Source: Prionace glauca
Taxonomy: Eukaryota > Chordata > Chondrichthyes > Carcharhiniformes > Carcharhinidae
Reading direction: 5' to 3'
Length of the DNA stretch: 64,000 nucleotides
NCBI GenBank assembly: GCA_037974335.1
Contig: CM075733.1
Location: forward strand, 40,389,959 to 40,453,958
The position numbers and the translations under genes are program-made. Below, piece after piece: positions 1 through 10,182 of this stretch. Position 1 is the stretch's first letter. Each line of letters opens with the position of its first letter. Below the pieces are notes generated by a model. That model worked only from the letters and a program-made list of their open reading frames with translations. It did not search any database and was not told the DNA's origin.

Positions 1-271
1 AAGCAATAGGATGGGAGACTTCATTTGAAGAATATTATTCTTTCAGTGAGGTGTTCCTATTCAATGTAGCACATAGGTACTGTACACAGAGGACAGGAGT
101 CAGGCTGTACGAGTAACAAACCATAGCAGATTCCTAAGCAGAGACAGCTGTTCAGTGGAAGCAGTCACCATAGCTGCCTAAAGATTTCAAATGTAATCTG
201 CTTGAAACCTTGAGTCCTTCAGTCGAACCTATTCTTGGGAAATCAGTCTGCACCCATGATGCTAAAATTAC
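1..271. other. PTGFRN intron 7 (partial), no other feature
   Basis: Unremarkable AT-rich intronic sequence downstream of the exon 7 donor. I see no exon here in the frame expected for the rest of domain 6. Confidence 0.5.
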
Positions 272-379
272 CTGAGTTGTTAGGTATGTCAGACAGATCG
301 ACAGTGCAGTTCATTTCCACAGTCTCGCCTTGGTACACGTGAGGCCTCTTAGACAGCAAAGTCACATTAAACCGGGGAG
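272..379 (-). CDS. PTGFRN: PTGFRN exon 7: first part of Ig domain 6
   Basis: This small exon was found by looking for the expected next domain. The acceptor CTCTACAG|CTCCC gives, in phase 1, APRFNVTLLSKRPHVYQGE and then TVEMNCTVDLSDIPNNS, ending at the donor TCAG|GTAATT. It aligns with human PIFNASVHSDTPSVIRGD and LIKLFCIITVEGA up to the middle of domain 6. The exon is 108 bp, phase 1 to 1, so domain 6 is split between two exons, unlike domains 1 to 5. The second half of the domain, the membrane span and the cytoplasmic tail must lie beyond base 1; the 271 bases to the left look like intron. Confidence 0.85.
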
Positions 380-482
380 CTGTAGAGATTGACAAGAACA
401 TTTATTATACTATTATCAATTTAAGTGCAGCTTTAAACTTTGAAACAGCACTTATGAGAAGGGGGAGAGAAACTAGAGTCAA

Positions 483-535
483 AAGAATTCCTACAGTGCA
501 GAGGGAGACCATTCAGCCCATCGAGTCTGCACCAA
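483..535 (-). repeat. Type-1 SINE tail fragment
   Basis: A short minus-strand fragment of the 3' end of the common tRNA-headed SINE: GAATTCCTACAGTGCAG, then GCCCATCGAGTCTGCACC. Confidence 0.7.
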
Positions 536-574
536 CTCTTCAAAAGAGTATCTTATCCAGGATCTTCACTCACC

Positions 575-785
575 TTTACTCAGAGGGTAGTAAGGGCGTG
601 GAATGCCCTGCCTGCAGCAGTTGTGAACTCACCAACTTTAAGGGCGTTCAAATGGTCTGTGGATAGGCATATGGATAGCATTGGAATAGTTCAGGTTAGA
701 GGGTCATTAGATTGGTTCCACTGGTTGGCGCAACATCAAGGGCCGAAGGGCCTGTACTGCACTGTAATGTTATATGTTCTATCCC
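575..785 (+). repeat. CR1-like family B LINE, 3' end
   Basis: Plus-strand terminal fragment of a LINE. In one frame it reads AWNALPAAVVNSPTL and then FKWSVDRHMD, the C-terminal motif of the CR1-like family B reverse transcriptase also seen at 60.5 kb. It ends with GGGCCGAAGGGCCTGTACTG and TATGTTCT, the family's tail. Confidence 0.75.
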
Positions 786-847
786 CATAACCCAGAGCAT
801 TTATTATGCTTAATCTACACAAAATAGATATCTTTGGAACTACTTAC

Positions 848-1070
848 TGTGTGGAATTTGCACATTCTCCTCGTGTCTGGGTGGGTTTCCTCCCACAGTC
901 CAAAGATGTGTGGGTTAGATTCATTGGCCATGTTAAATTGCCCCTTAGCATCAGGGGGATTAGCAGTGTAAAAATGTGGGGTTACACGAACAGGGACTGG
1001 GTGGGATTGTGGTTGATGCAGACTCAATGGGCTGAATGGCCTACTTCTGCACTATAGGGATTCTATGATA
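848..1070 (+). repeat. Type-1 tRNA-headed SINE, 5'-truncated
   Basis: Contains the SINE body (GTGGGTTTCCTCCCACAGTC, GATGTGTGGGTTAG) and the type-1 tail (GGGCTGAATGGCC, GGGATTCTATGA). The tRNA-like head is missing. Confidence 0.85.
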
Positions 1071-1084
1071 CTTTACATGCATGA

Positions 1085-2053
1085 TTCTTGCACTGAACAA
1101 TTAAAAAGGAGGGAAGGTTCACTCTTTTTTGCCGTGCAGCAGTGAGCCTAGGTCACACAATGTCAAATTTAAAAATCTGTTTCCTCCTAACCTGCCCTGA
1201 AGGCACTGAACACTTACTGGCATCAATTCTGTTGGCACAGGGTGAACTCCCAACACTTCATCTTTAAAAAAAAAAACACCTTTTCGGTAATTAGAACTGC
1301 AATGTACCTGGCTATACTAAAAGTTGAAATTAAATTTACTTAAGAGTTTGAACATCGAAAGTCAATGGGTATCTCGTGGTCACATGAAGTGAAACCCATA
1401 ATAAGCCATTTTGTATCAAATCTGCAACACTGGTGGCTTAAGAAGGATAATGAAGCATTAAGGCCAATACTTCTTCACCAAGCTTGTTTAAAAGCCAGGC
1501 AGGGGGACATGGTTACTCCAAAATACAACATCTCCACAAGATGTGGAAATCTTTGTAAAAAGAGAGATAATAGCTGTCTAAATGACAGTACTGGGATCCT
1601 TGGTCGAGTTTGGATAAATGTCTAAATTTCAGGCCCCCTAGTCTACATTACCATTCGGATGTCACAACAGTCCATGGACCTCGCACAGCACGGGTCAGGC
1701 CATTTAATTCTACCTGTGCTTCTATTTTGTACTCGTGTGTTGACTGACTTTTTGAAACCTGGGAGGAGAATCTCTTGTTATCTGACATTGTTCTGGGAAT
1801 GGGTGGCACTGGTGCCGATTAACTCAGATGTATGGCGTGTTCCGCATTTTCATCCAATCGGAAAGCTCCGGGGGGACTGTGCAGGTGTTGAGCCTCCACA
1901 AGGTTTCCAGATTCTAAACTGCCAAACCATCTATGCAGAAGAAGTATTTTTTTACACAGTCAACCTTTTGTCAAACCAGATCTGAAAGATACGTACACCA
2001 ATATTTCATCTGCTGATGACCCTTTCAATTGTTTGATTAAATTCAAAACCTAC
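1085..2053. other. PTGFRN intron 6, no recognised feature
   Basis: Unique-looking intron sequence between a SINE and exon 6. The open frames here are short and lack family motifs. Confidence 0.4.
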
Positions 2054-2467
2054 CTGTTGTTCTAAAGGCAACAGCTACAGTGTTGGACAAATTTCCAACT
2101 ACTTTAGACCACTGCCCATTTGTATCTGGAGCCCAAGCTTGGACAATACAGTAGTACAATCCTTCATCAGAAAATTGGGTCCTGTACAGGCGGAAACGGA
2201 ACTCATCATCACCAACTTTTTCAAGAACAACATCCTCCGATCGGTCCCGATCATTCCATTTCTCCAGTTTGACCACCGAGTCCTTGGTCAACGAGATGAG
2301 TGTTTTGCTGTCCTTTGCATCAGTAAAAGCTGGTTCATTCATCGCTATAGCTACAGAATATTGAGGAACTTCTACATGCTCTGCAAAAACACTGCAGATC
2401 ATCTCAAAGGTGTTGCCTCGCGTGGATACTGGTTTCTCTTCTGTTGCTACAATATTCAGAATCGGGT
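2054..2467 (-). CDS. PTGFRN: PTGFRN exon 6: Ig V-type domain 5
   Basis: This exon encodes the fifth Ig domain. RGNTFEMICSVF matches human AGNTFEMTCKVS, DSVVKLEKWND matches DSVVKLENWTD, and VVLEKVGDDEFRFRLYRTQ matches VVLEKVQEDEFRYRMYQTQ. The second cysteine lies in LYYCIVQAWAP. This is among the most conserved parts of the protein. The acceptor is TTTTAG|ACCCG and the donor AACAG|GTAGGT. The exon is 414 bp, phase 1 to 1. The last residues, VAFRTT, continue into exon 7 as APRFNV (human IDFQTSGPIFN). Confidence 0.95.
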
Positions 2468-2889
2468 CTAAAACAGTGAAGAGAATGTTATTAAATGCAA
2501 TTATAAAAAAAAGGTTCATTGCAATCCTAAACCAGTGACTGCTATGACTCAAAGACAACACCACGTATTATGCAAACTAATCATCGTCATGAATAATTCT
2601 ACTAGTGATAGCAGAACTTAGTGCGCAATGAAGAAGTTTGAGAATTATTGCCTATGTCTTGTTCTCCCAATCAAAGTCACATAATCATGGAAAATAAGCA
2701 AGAGGTCAGGCAAATACCAAAGAGTTGATGGCATGGAAAAGGAGGATTGGTTAACAAAATCTGGCCCACATCAACCCCTATCGGAAAATAATTGTCAGAT
2801 AAGGATAAACAATCTCCAACAGCAACATCGAGTCTGCAAAATGCCAGATTTTTAAAAATTTGAACAAAAGAACTGTGGGAGTATTTTAC

Positions 2890-3312
2890 CTTCTGTTTTC
2901 CAGAACATATCAATGGCAAGGGAAGAATTTTCCTGTTTTTTCAGCCATACATCACCTCGTTGTTTAGCCCAGGCAGTAATATCACAAAAATATTCTCCTC
3001 TGTCTGCGGGAAGGGCATGTTGCATCTGAAACTTGAAAGCATGTAGCTCAGGTTTCATAAAAACAACCTCCCCCTTTTCTGCTCGTTCACGATACTTGTT
3101 GTCCAATTTTAGTGTCCAATCCTGGTCCATTGTTGCTAAAGGCACAGTTGCTTCAGTAGCACCACTCTGTCCTTTTGGCTTGAAATACCAGGACACAGTC
3201 AGCTTTGTATCATCCGCGTTTTCTAAATTCAACACCCGGCACTCAAGCGCCGCTGACTCTCCTGAGGAACGAGGTACCTTGATGGAAGTTAGCTGAACAG
3301 TGTACGTAGGAT
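2890..3312 (-). CDS. PTGFRN: PTGFRN exon 5: Ig V-type domain 4
   Basis: This exon encodes the fourth Ig domain. It starts upstream of the first internal methionine: the acceptor CTACAG|ATCC gives DPTYTVQLTSIKVP, in line with human DYQVYLNASKVP. The cysteines are in ALECRV and GEYFCDITAW. Strong matches are LTVSWYF (human FTVSWYY), ATMDQDWTLK (human AVMDGDWTLK), DRGEYFC (human DRGNYYC), and AWAKQRGDVWLK (human AWTKQRNNSWVK). The donor is GAAG|GTAAAA. The length is 423 bp, phase 1 to 1. The intron to exon 6 is only 422 bp, the shortest in the window. Confidence 0.94.
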
Positions 3313-3885
3313 CTGTAGATTGGATTGGAGCAAAGATTACCTCTAAGACAGACTACAAAATTAGCATAAGCTGATACAGTTCGACTACTAATCAGTGATA
3401 CCATAGATAATTATTTTTAAAAAGTTGCAATTTGATTTTCATCAATAAACAAGTTGATTACATTCCTAAAGAACATTCCTCTTCCAATAACATGTTATAT
3501 GCTGGTTTGAATTGCCAGATTTGAGCCGTTTTTAATAACACTCATGCAAAGGAATGTCGTGAGAATCTCAAAGCATCCCATCAACGTGCAGAAGCATGGC
3601 TAGCTGCGTAGAACATTTCCTCTTGGTTATCTCAAAGCAGCAAGGGAAATATGGGGCAACATGTACAATTCGGCTTAACAAACTATTCCAGGCTAACAGT
3701 CAACTATTCCCTCCCAGGACAAATCAGGATACATTCACACTGCAGCTGTATTTACAGCTGCACCAATCCCATGTTAGTCCAAATGTAGCCTGAATCTGGA
3801 AATCAATGGCTCATTGTGCAACAGTGTAAAAAGGAGGGCTAATATAACACTATATAACACAAGGGAGAGAGAGAGAAAGAGAAAG
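3313..3885. other. PTGFRN intron 4, 5' side of exon 5, unassigned
   Basis: Intronic sequence without a recognised repeat, ending in a GA-rich run at about 3862-3890. Confidence 0.4.
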
Positions 3886-4332
3886 AAAACAGGGGACTGC
3901 AGGCCAGTATCAGTATCACATCAGCTGTTAGGAATGTGCTGCAATCTATTATTAATGGCGTCTTTGGGATGCACAGAGGAAATCATAGTGCAATCTGACA
4001 AAGTTAACATGCTTTAATAAAAGGCAAATCATGTTTAACAAAAGTATTATTGTTTTTGAAGATTACCTAGCAGGGTAAACGAATGAGAACTTGGGGTACG
4101 AGGAGTAAGCTTGGATTTCCAAAAGGCATTTAGTAAGATGCCACACAAAAAAAAAGGTTAATAGACAAGATAAGGGCTCATAGAGTTAGGGTAATCTACC
4201 AGCACAAATAGAGGATTGATTAACCGACAAGCAGCAAAGAAATCAGGATAAGTGGGGAATTAAGTTGGCAGGTTATGATTAGTGGAGTTCCATAAGGCTC
4301 AGTGCTGAGGCCTTATTTACAATCTATGACTT

Positions 4333-4374
<42 letters not shown>

Positions 4375-4590
4375 TGAGAATTTACTGAAAATACTAAGCT
4401 GGGTGAAAATGTAAGCTGTGGAGGACACAGTGGCCGGAAAGAGATACAAAGACAGGTTAAGAGAGTGAGCAACAAGGTAGTAGATAAATTATAATGTGGG
4501 GAAGTGAGAGGCTAATCACTTTGGTTGCAAGAACAGAAAATCAGAAATGTTTTATAAGGTGTGGAACTTGTAAAAGATCTTTAGAGGGGT
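3886..4590 (+). repeat. Old CR1-like LINE remnant (reverse transcriptase region)
   Basis: Decayed plus-strand LINE. Traces of the reverse transcriptase survive in order: GDCRPVSV (family YRPVSLTS) at about 3893, a FQKAF-like stretch (TTTCCAAAAGGCATTTAGTA) at about 4114, and SGVP.GSVL at about 4280-4310. A GA microsatellite interrupts it. Many substitutions show that it is old. Confidence 0.65.
4336..4372. repeat. (GA)n microsatellite
   Basis: A run of about 18 GA dinucleotides inside the old LINE remnant. Confidence 0.95.
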
Positions 4591-5331
4591 AAAGGATGTT
4601 CAGGGGATTTGAGGGTACTCATACAGAGAACACAATGTTAATATACAGGTACAGCACACAATTAGGAAGGGATAGGCACGTAGGACTTTATTCTTGTGCT
4701 CCATTAAGTTTTGCGATAACTGCACAGCAGTTTGGAGAGATTACTTGGAAAAATGGCCAGAAATTTTACAGCTCCCCTCTCCCCCAAGAGAGGGTATGAA
4801 GAAGCAGTAGGGGGAAGAGAGGAGATGGGGAGGTCAAGTGTAAAATTGCATGGATGGAACTCCTTCCAAGTTTCCGTTGCCTTGACCTGGTTGTGATTTC
4901 TTTCTGGCACAGGAAGGGTCTCCAGCAGAAAGCCTGCCTTTTTCCCCAGTTAAGGTCCTTAAGTGAACGCCAGATAAATACAACATTCAATCTGAGGAAG
5001 GAGGGCCCTTCCGACTAGGGTCACCTTCTGGAAATCCCTCCATATCATCTCCTCTGCCCCCACCTCCCCCGAGACTCCAATATTAACCTTGCAATTCCCC
5101 AAAGCGTTCCTTATCCTTCCTGCCTTCTGGGGCCCAAGACTTACCTCCGCGCAGCGCCTTTATCGACCATTGCAGCACTGTGCCTAGAGGGACTTCACAG
5201 CCTCTGGCCAATTGTAAGATTTTGACAACTCTGAATTTGGAAGTCTCTAATATTCATAAATTTTATTCTTTAACCATTAGTTTTAAATTATGTTGGTTCA
5301 GTTTTGACTTTTTTGTTTGACAATTAACCAT
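4591..5331. other. Intronic sequence, unassigned
   Basis: Purine-rich then pyrimidine-rich sequence in intron 4 with no recognised family; the left part may be the continuation of the old LINE. Confidence 0.35.
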
Positions 5332-5640
5332 GGGTGGCACGGTGGTTAGCACTTCTGCCTCACAGCACCAGGGACCTAGGTTCGATTCTGGCCACTGTCT
5401 GTGTGGAGTTTGCACGTTCTTCTGTGTCTGCGTGGGTTTCCTCCGGGTGCTCCAGTTTCCTCCCATACTCGAAAGATGTGTGGGTTAGGTTGATTGGCTG
5501 TGTTAAATTGTCCTTTAGTATGAGGGAGGACTAACAGGATAAACATGTGGGGGACGGAGGACAGGGCCTGAGTGTGATTGTTGTCGGTGCAGACTTGATG
5601 GGCCAAATGCCCTCCGTCTGCACTGTAGGGATTCTACGGT
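5332..5640 (+). repeat. Type-1 tRNA-headed SINE, near full length
   Basis: Complete layout: tRNA-like head with box A-like GGTGGCACGGTGGTTAGCAC and box B-like GGTTCGATTC, body with TTTCCTCCGGGTGCTCC, and tail GATGGGCCAAATG, ATTCTACGG. It resembles the elasmobranch HE1 class of tRNA-derived SINEs. Confidence 0.9.
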
Positions 5641-6602
5641 TTGTTTAGGAAGGAACTCCTTTGAGTCGTGAGCTAAAGCCATCTTAATGGCCACAATACA
5701 ATTGTTTTAATCAGCTTGAAGGCACAACTAGAAATCAGTCTGAACTTAAGATGACACCATGCTTAAACAAATCATGCATTACTTCAAGTGATCGGTATCA
5801 GAGAGGGAAACCAATAGCTTTAGTTTGGGTGGTGGGAGGTGCTTGAGTTAAGATATGTTGGCAGGAGAATGTGACTAGGAGCTTTTTTTTTAAAATTACA
5901 AAAAAGGTTTGATACAACTTACACAATACAATTGGCCAGCGGCTGTTCCAGGTAGGATTTCCTCCTTAGTACGGGCAGCAGTCCCGCCTTATGCCAATCA
6001 ATACTCATTAGAAAGTAATACAACATCAGGTTGATGGAAATTAGCAGGAATATGTTCCCCTGACTGAGGGGGAGGGCCAAGACTCCGTCATCCTAAAAGT
6101 TCACGCCAAAGTGTGCCTTGGATCTCCATAGTTGGAGAGATTACATTAATTACATTGGAAGCAGTATGTATAAGGTGCTGTCCTCTGATTAAAGGCTCGG
6201 TAAAATTATATGTGTATTCTCTGGAGTTCAGAGGTAATCTCATTGAAACATTCAAGATTACAAAGGGGCTTGACAAGAGAGAATTCTAGAACATGGAGGC
6301 AGTGTCTCTGGATAATGAGATGATTGTGTCAAATTGAGATAAGATTGAGGACACGGGATGTTTAAAATTTTCTCCCCCGAAGATCATGGATGCTTATGGA
6401 TCATTAAATGTATTTAAGGCTGAGATATATAAATTGAGACTCAGGTTATCAAAGGAAAAGAGGAGTGGGCAGAAAAGTAGAAATAAAACTATTATCATAC
6501 TGAAAGGCAGACAGTCTCAATGGGTCAGAAAGTCTGTGTCTGCTCCTATTTTATCTTCTGGAGTGAGAAATGTCCAGGAATCTTTGAAATCAGTTCTGGC
6601 CT
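5641..6602. other. Intronic sequence, unassigned
   Basis: Contains a poly-T/A-rich stretch near 5883 and no recognised coding or repeat motif. Part of 6190-6480 faintly recalls a LINE 3' region but is too decayed to name. Confidence 0.3.
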
Positions 6603-6916
6603 TAGAATTCCTACAGTGCATAAGCTTGTTGCCATCTGGCCCATTGCGTCTGCACTGACAGCAATCCCACCCCAGCCCTACCCCTGCAGCCCCACGTGTT
6701 TATCCTGCTAGTCCCCTGACACTAAGTGGCAATGCAGCATGTTTAATCAACCCAACCCACAAGTTTGGACTGTGGGGGGTAACTGGAGAACCCAGAGGAA
6801 GCCCACACAAACATGGGGAGAACGTGCAAACTTCACACAGACAGTCACCCGAGGCCGGAATTGAACCTGGATCCCTAGCACTAAGAGGCAGCAGTGCTAT
6901 CCAGTGGGTCACCATG
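6603..6916 (-). repeat. Type-1 tRNA-headed SINE
   Basis: Minus-strand copy, read from tail (GAATTCCTACAGTGCA) to head (GTGACCCACTGGATAGCAC on the minus strand). The box B-like sequence is GGTTCAATTCCGG on the minus strand. Confidence 0.88.
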
Positions 6917-7176
6917 CAGCATTGACAGCTGATTTAAACGATGAAGCAATGATTTGGAGATGAATGGCAAGGACCATTTTCATTCATTGGGTGTATCTAA
7001 GGCCAATGTTTCACCCAAACACAGCATCAACACCACCAGGTAGAAGTTAGGCAAACACATAAGTGAGCCCTTACTTGGGAGCTGTGGGAATTAAGGCCAG
7101 GACAGGCAGAAGTAAGAGATTCATTGGCAGAGACAGAAGCACAGAGCGATCAACTTTGTGGAAGACCCCGGAAGAA

Positions 7177-7420
7177 TGGGTGGCACAGTGTTTAGCACCG
7201 CTGCTGTGGGTTTTCTCTGGGTGCTCCGGTTTCCTCCCACACCCCAAAGATGTGCTGTTAGGCTGATTGGCAGGAATAAATTGTCCCTAAATCAGTTTCC
7301 CTCAATCTAGATGGCCATAAAACATTAGACAGGGGTCGTGGGTGGAGAGGGGGCTGGTGGTGGTGTTGAGATGGCGGTGCGGGCTCGTTGGGCCGAAGGG
7401 CCTGTTTCCCGGGCTGATTT
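7177..7420 (+). repeat. SINE copy with internal deletion
   Basis: Starts with the head GGGTGGCACAGTGTTTAGCAC, skips the box B part, continues at TTTTCTCTGGGTGCTCCGG, and ends with GGGCCGAAGGGCCTG, a tail variant shared with CR1-like family B. Confidence 0.65.
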
Positions 7421-7430
7421 TTTTCTTTGT

Positions 7431-7709
7431 ATTGCCAGGGACCCAGGTTCAATTCTGGCCTTGGGTTACGGTGTGCAGTTTTGCACATTCTTCCCGTGTC
7501 TGTGTAGGTTTCCTCTGGTTGCTCCAGTTTCCTCCTGCAGTCCAAAAGGTGTGGGGGTTAGGTTGATTGATACTAGGGTCAATTTAGCATAGTCACAGGA
7601 TTAGCAGGTATATTGGTGGGGTTGTGGGAATAGGGCCTGGGTGGGATTGTGGTGGGTACAGGCTCGATGGGCCAAATGGCTTTCTTCTGCACTATAGAGA
7701 TTCTATGAA
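7431..7709 (+). repeat. Type-1 tRNA-headed SINE, head partly missing
   Basis: Begins at CAGGGACCCAGGTTCAATTC and runs to GGGCCAAATGG, GATTCTATGA. It lies directly behind another SINE copy. Confidence 0.85.
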
Positions 7710-7845
7710 CACTAACTCTCTGGCCCATAAGTTACCAAGTTTTAAAAAAAATGTAACTCCCATACAGATTACCATCTGGGCTTGCTGTTATTTTCACTGT
7801 GTCCCTGGCAACACTGACACCAGACATCAAACATGACGGTTCAAA

Positions 7846-7884
7846 TGATGTCAGGCTCCCAAAGAAATTGGGAGCCTGACATCA
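7846..7884. repeat. Perfect 17-bp hairpin
   Basis: Arms 7846-7862 and 7868-7884 (TGATGTCAGGCTCCCAA and its complement) around a 5-nt loop. No poly-T follows closely enough to call a terminator. Confidence 0.85.
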
Positions 7885-8233
7885 GGCTCTATTTTAATTA
7901 GGCTCTCACCTCTCATCTGAGCTTGTGTCCCCTAGTTTGTAGGATGCCAGTTTTTAAGTAGGTGTTCAGTGGATACTTTCTGTGCCAGGTTAGACTTGTG
8001 TGAATAAAACAAACCAACTTGTAACCACTATCTTTTTTAACAAAAATATGGTAATCTTGAATTAGCTTTACATAAATAGGTTGATTAAATACCATTCTAT
8101 TTCAATATTGTACAATACATGTGCCTAAACAGGCAGGTGTAATGAGACACAAAAGACATTCTTGATAAATGCTCAAACTTCATATTTACCACTGGATTTA
8201 ATTAATTTCTCTAGCATTGAAGAATTGAATTAC

Positions 8234-8617
8234 CTAAAAGAGCAACAGTGATAGCGACAGGGCTGGATGTTCTCTCCGCGACTTTGTGCCACGTCTCTCT
8301 GGTATACTTTATCCAAGCAGAAGCTGTACAGTAATAATATCCGTTGTCTGTTTCATCAATCTGTTGCACTCTCAGCTGGTAATCAGTACTACTAATCCTG
8401 CTCAACATGACAAAACCTGTGTTGCTCACCACTGCCGTATGGTTCAAGTGCACCAGGACTTTATCGCTCTGAGGATGAGTTGCTGCAGATACGCTGAAAT
8501 ACCAGCTCACTTCAACTGCGGCGTCTTCAACTCCTGTTACACTGCAGATGAGACTAATCTCATCACCTTTGTTCAAAGTGTGGGTCCCTCCAACTGTAGA
8601 GACTTGTAGCAGCTGGG
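8234..8617 (-). CDS. PTGFRN: PTGFRN exon 4: Ig V-type domain 3
   Basis: This exon encodes the third Ig domain. The cysteines are in ISLICSVTG and NGYYYCTASAW. The human domain has SGYYYCHVSLW, followed by SWHKVAEAVSSPAGVGVTW; here the same stretch reads TWHKVAERTSSPVAITVAL. VEVSWYF corresponds to human PEVTWSF. The acceptor is TTGTTACAG|CCCAGC and the donor TTAG|GTAATT. The exon is 384 bp, phase 1 to 1. The glycosylation sequon NHT is visible. There is no sign of a break. Confidence 0.94.
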
Positions 8618-8740
8618 CTGTAACAAACACATTATATTATTTAGTATGGTTTCTCTGAGGAGCATTCCAAACATTCACAGTTGCCTCAACTGGCCCATTC
8701 AGACCAAAGAACATTGTAGAAGATGAGATAGGTGACTCAT

Positions 8741-9035
8741 TGAATCTCTACAGTACTGAAGGAAGCCATTTGGCCCATTGAGTCTGTATCGACCACAATC
8801 CCAACCCAGTCCTATTCCCGTAACCCTCATTTACCCTGCTAATTCCCAAGTCGAGGGTCAATTTAGCATGGCCAATCAACCTAATCTGCACATCTTTGGA
8901 ATGTGGGAGGAGACCCACACAGTGACACAGGGAGAAAGTGCAAACCAACACAGAAAGTGACCCAAGGTGGGAATTGAACCTGGGTCCCTGGCGCTGTGAG
9001 GCAACAGTACTAACCACTCCATCATGGTGCCACCT
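8741..9035 (-). repeat. Type-1 tRNA-headed SINE
   Basis: Minus-strand copy from tail (GAATCTCTACAGTACTG) to head (GGCACCATGATGGAGTGGTT on the minus strand). Confidence 0.88.
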
Positions 9036-9155
9036 CATTGTGTTCCTAAGCTCAGTCTCAAAGGAATATCAAATATTCAAGCCAGATACTGCTAGTTTAC
9101 ATATAGTAAACTCCATAAGTAGTCCATAGTACCTCCTCCATTCCTATAAAGATAA

Positions 9156-9777
9156 AATGGTAGCATAATGATAATGACACTGGATTTGCGATCCAGAGGA
9201 CCAGGCATGTGCTCTGGGGGCAGGGTTCAAATCCCACCATGGTAGCTGGTGGAACTTGCACTCACTAGGTCTTAAAATTAATGTTAGTCTCAGTTTTGGT
9301 AACCATAACAACTATCATTGATTGCTATAAAACCCATTTGGTTCACTAATGTTCTTTAGCGATTGGGACTCTGTGTCCTTACTTGCTCAGGCCTACATGT
9401 GACTTCAGATCCACAGCAATGGGACAGCGCCAGAGAACTGGGCTCAATTCTGGCCTCGGGTGATTGTGTAGTTTGTAAGTTCTCCCGCTGTCTGCACGAG
9501 TTTCCTCCGGGTGCATGGGCTTCCTCCCACAGTACAAAGATGTGCAGATTAGATGGATCGGCCATATTAAATTGCTCCTTAGTGTCAGGGGGATTACAGG
9601 ATAGTGGGATTGTTGTTGATGTGGGCTCAATGGGCTGAATGGCCTTTTGCACTGTAGGGATCTTATGAATGTGATTAATTCTTAATTGCTTTTTGAAATG
9701 GCCAAAGCAGCTGCTGAGCTTAAGGGGCAACAAATGTTGGCCTTACCATGACACCCACATCTCATGAAAGAATAAAG
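9156..9777 (+). repeat. Second tRNA-like SINE family (SINE-B), split by another SINE
   Basis: A different short repeat. Its head TGGTAGCATAATGATAATGA with GGGTTCAAATCCC recalls tRNA boxes A and B. The body has AACCCATTTGGTTCACTAAT and CTACATGTGACTTCAGATCC, and it ends GGCAACAAATGTTGGCC, CCCACATCTCATGAAAG. The same family recurs at 52500-52832. A type-1 SINE is inserted at 9422-9667. Confidence 0.75.
9422..9667 (+). repeat. Type-1 SINE nested in SINE-B
   Basis: Truncated copy starting near GACAGCGCCAGAGAACTGGG and ending GGGATCTTATG. AATG occurs at 9418-9421 and again at 9668-9671, a likely short target-site duplication; the host SINE resumes in register (TGTGATTAATTCTTAATTGC). Confidence 0.8.
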
Positions 9778-10182
9778 AAAAGCCCCTCTCCCCATCAATC
9801 ATTTACTAAACCTTATTTTTAAATGTTGACATTAAAAAATTCTTACGTGCTGTCCAGAGATAGTTACTGGCAGCCATATCCTTTATTTCAACCTAGTACC
9901 TTTTACAAGTTCACAGCCTTCTGTGAAGCATCTTTTTTTCCTACTTATAACGATATATTTTAATCTTGCACCTATAATCCCCCTTGTTCTGTATCCCTCA
10001 ACTGTTAGAAAGAGTATGTTTCTACCTGTTCTCTCCACTACCTTAATTTTAAAATGGTTTGAGGACGCACTGCTTCTTCATCATCTTTCTTATGGAACAG
10101 AACACAAAACCTTAGTAAATGTTTTATATCCACGCATTACATCTCAGCTTTCACACTTGCTGCACAACCCTGTATTCCCTTG

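Noticed and set aside
2139-2471. Plus-strand frames opposite the PTGFRN Ig exons
   Set aside because: Antisense shadows of the exons; the minus strand has the Ig cysteines, splice sites and PTGFRN similarity.
4336-4372. Direct repeat array considered as CRISPR-like
   Set aside because: A simple GA microsatellite; no spacer structure occurs anywhere in the window.
7846-7884. Hairpin considered as a terminator
   Set aside because: Such terminators do not apply to a vertebrate polymerase II intron, and there is no adjacent T run.
9156-9260. tRNA-like sequence with box A and box B
   Set aside because: It is the head of a SINE with a non-tRNA body attached and a relative at 52.5 kb, so it is not a tRNA gene.
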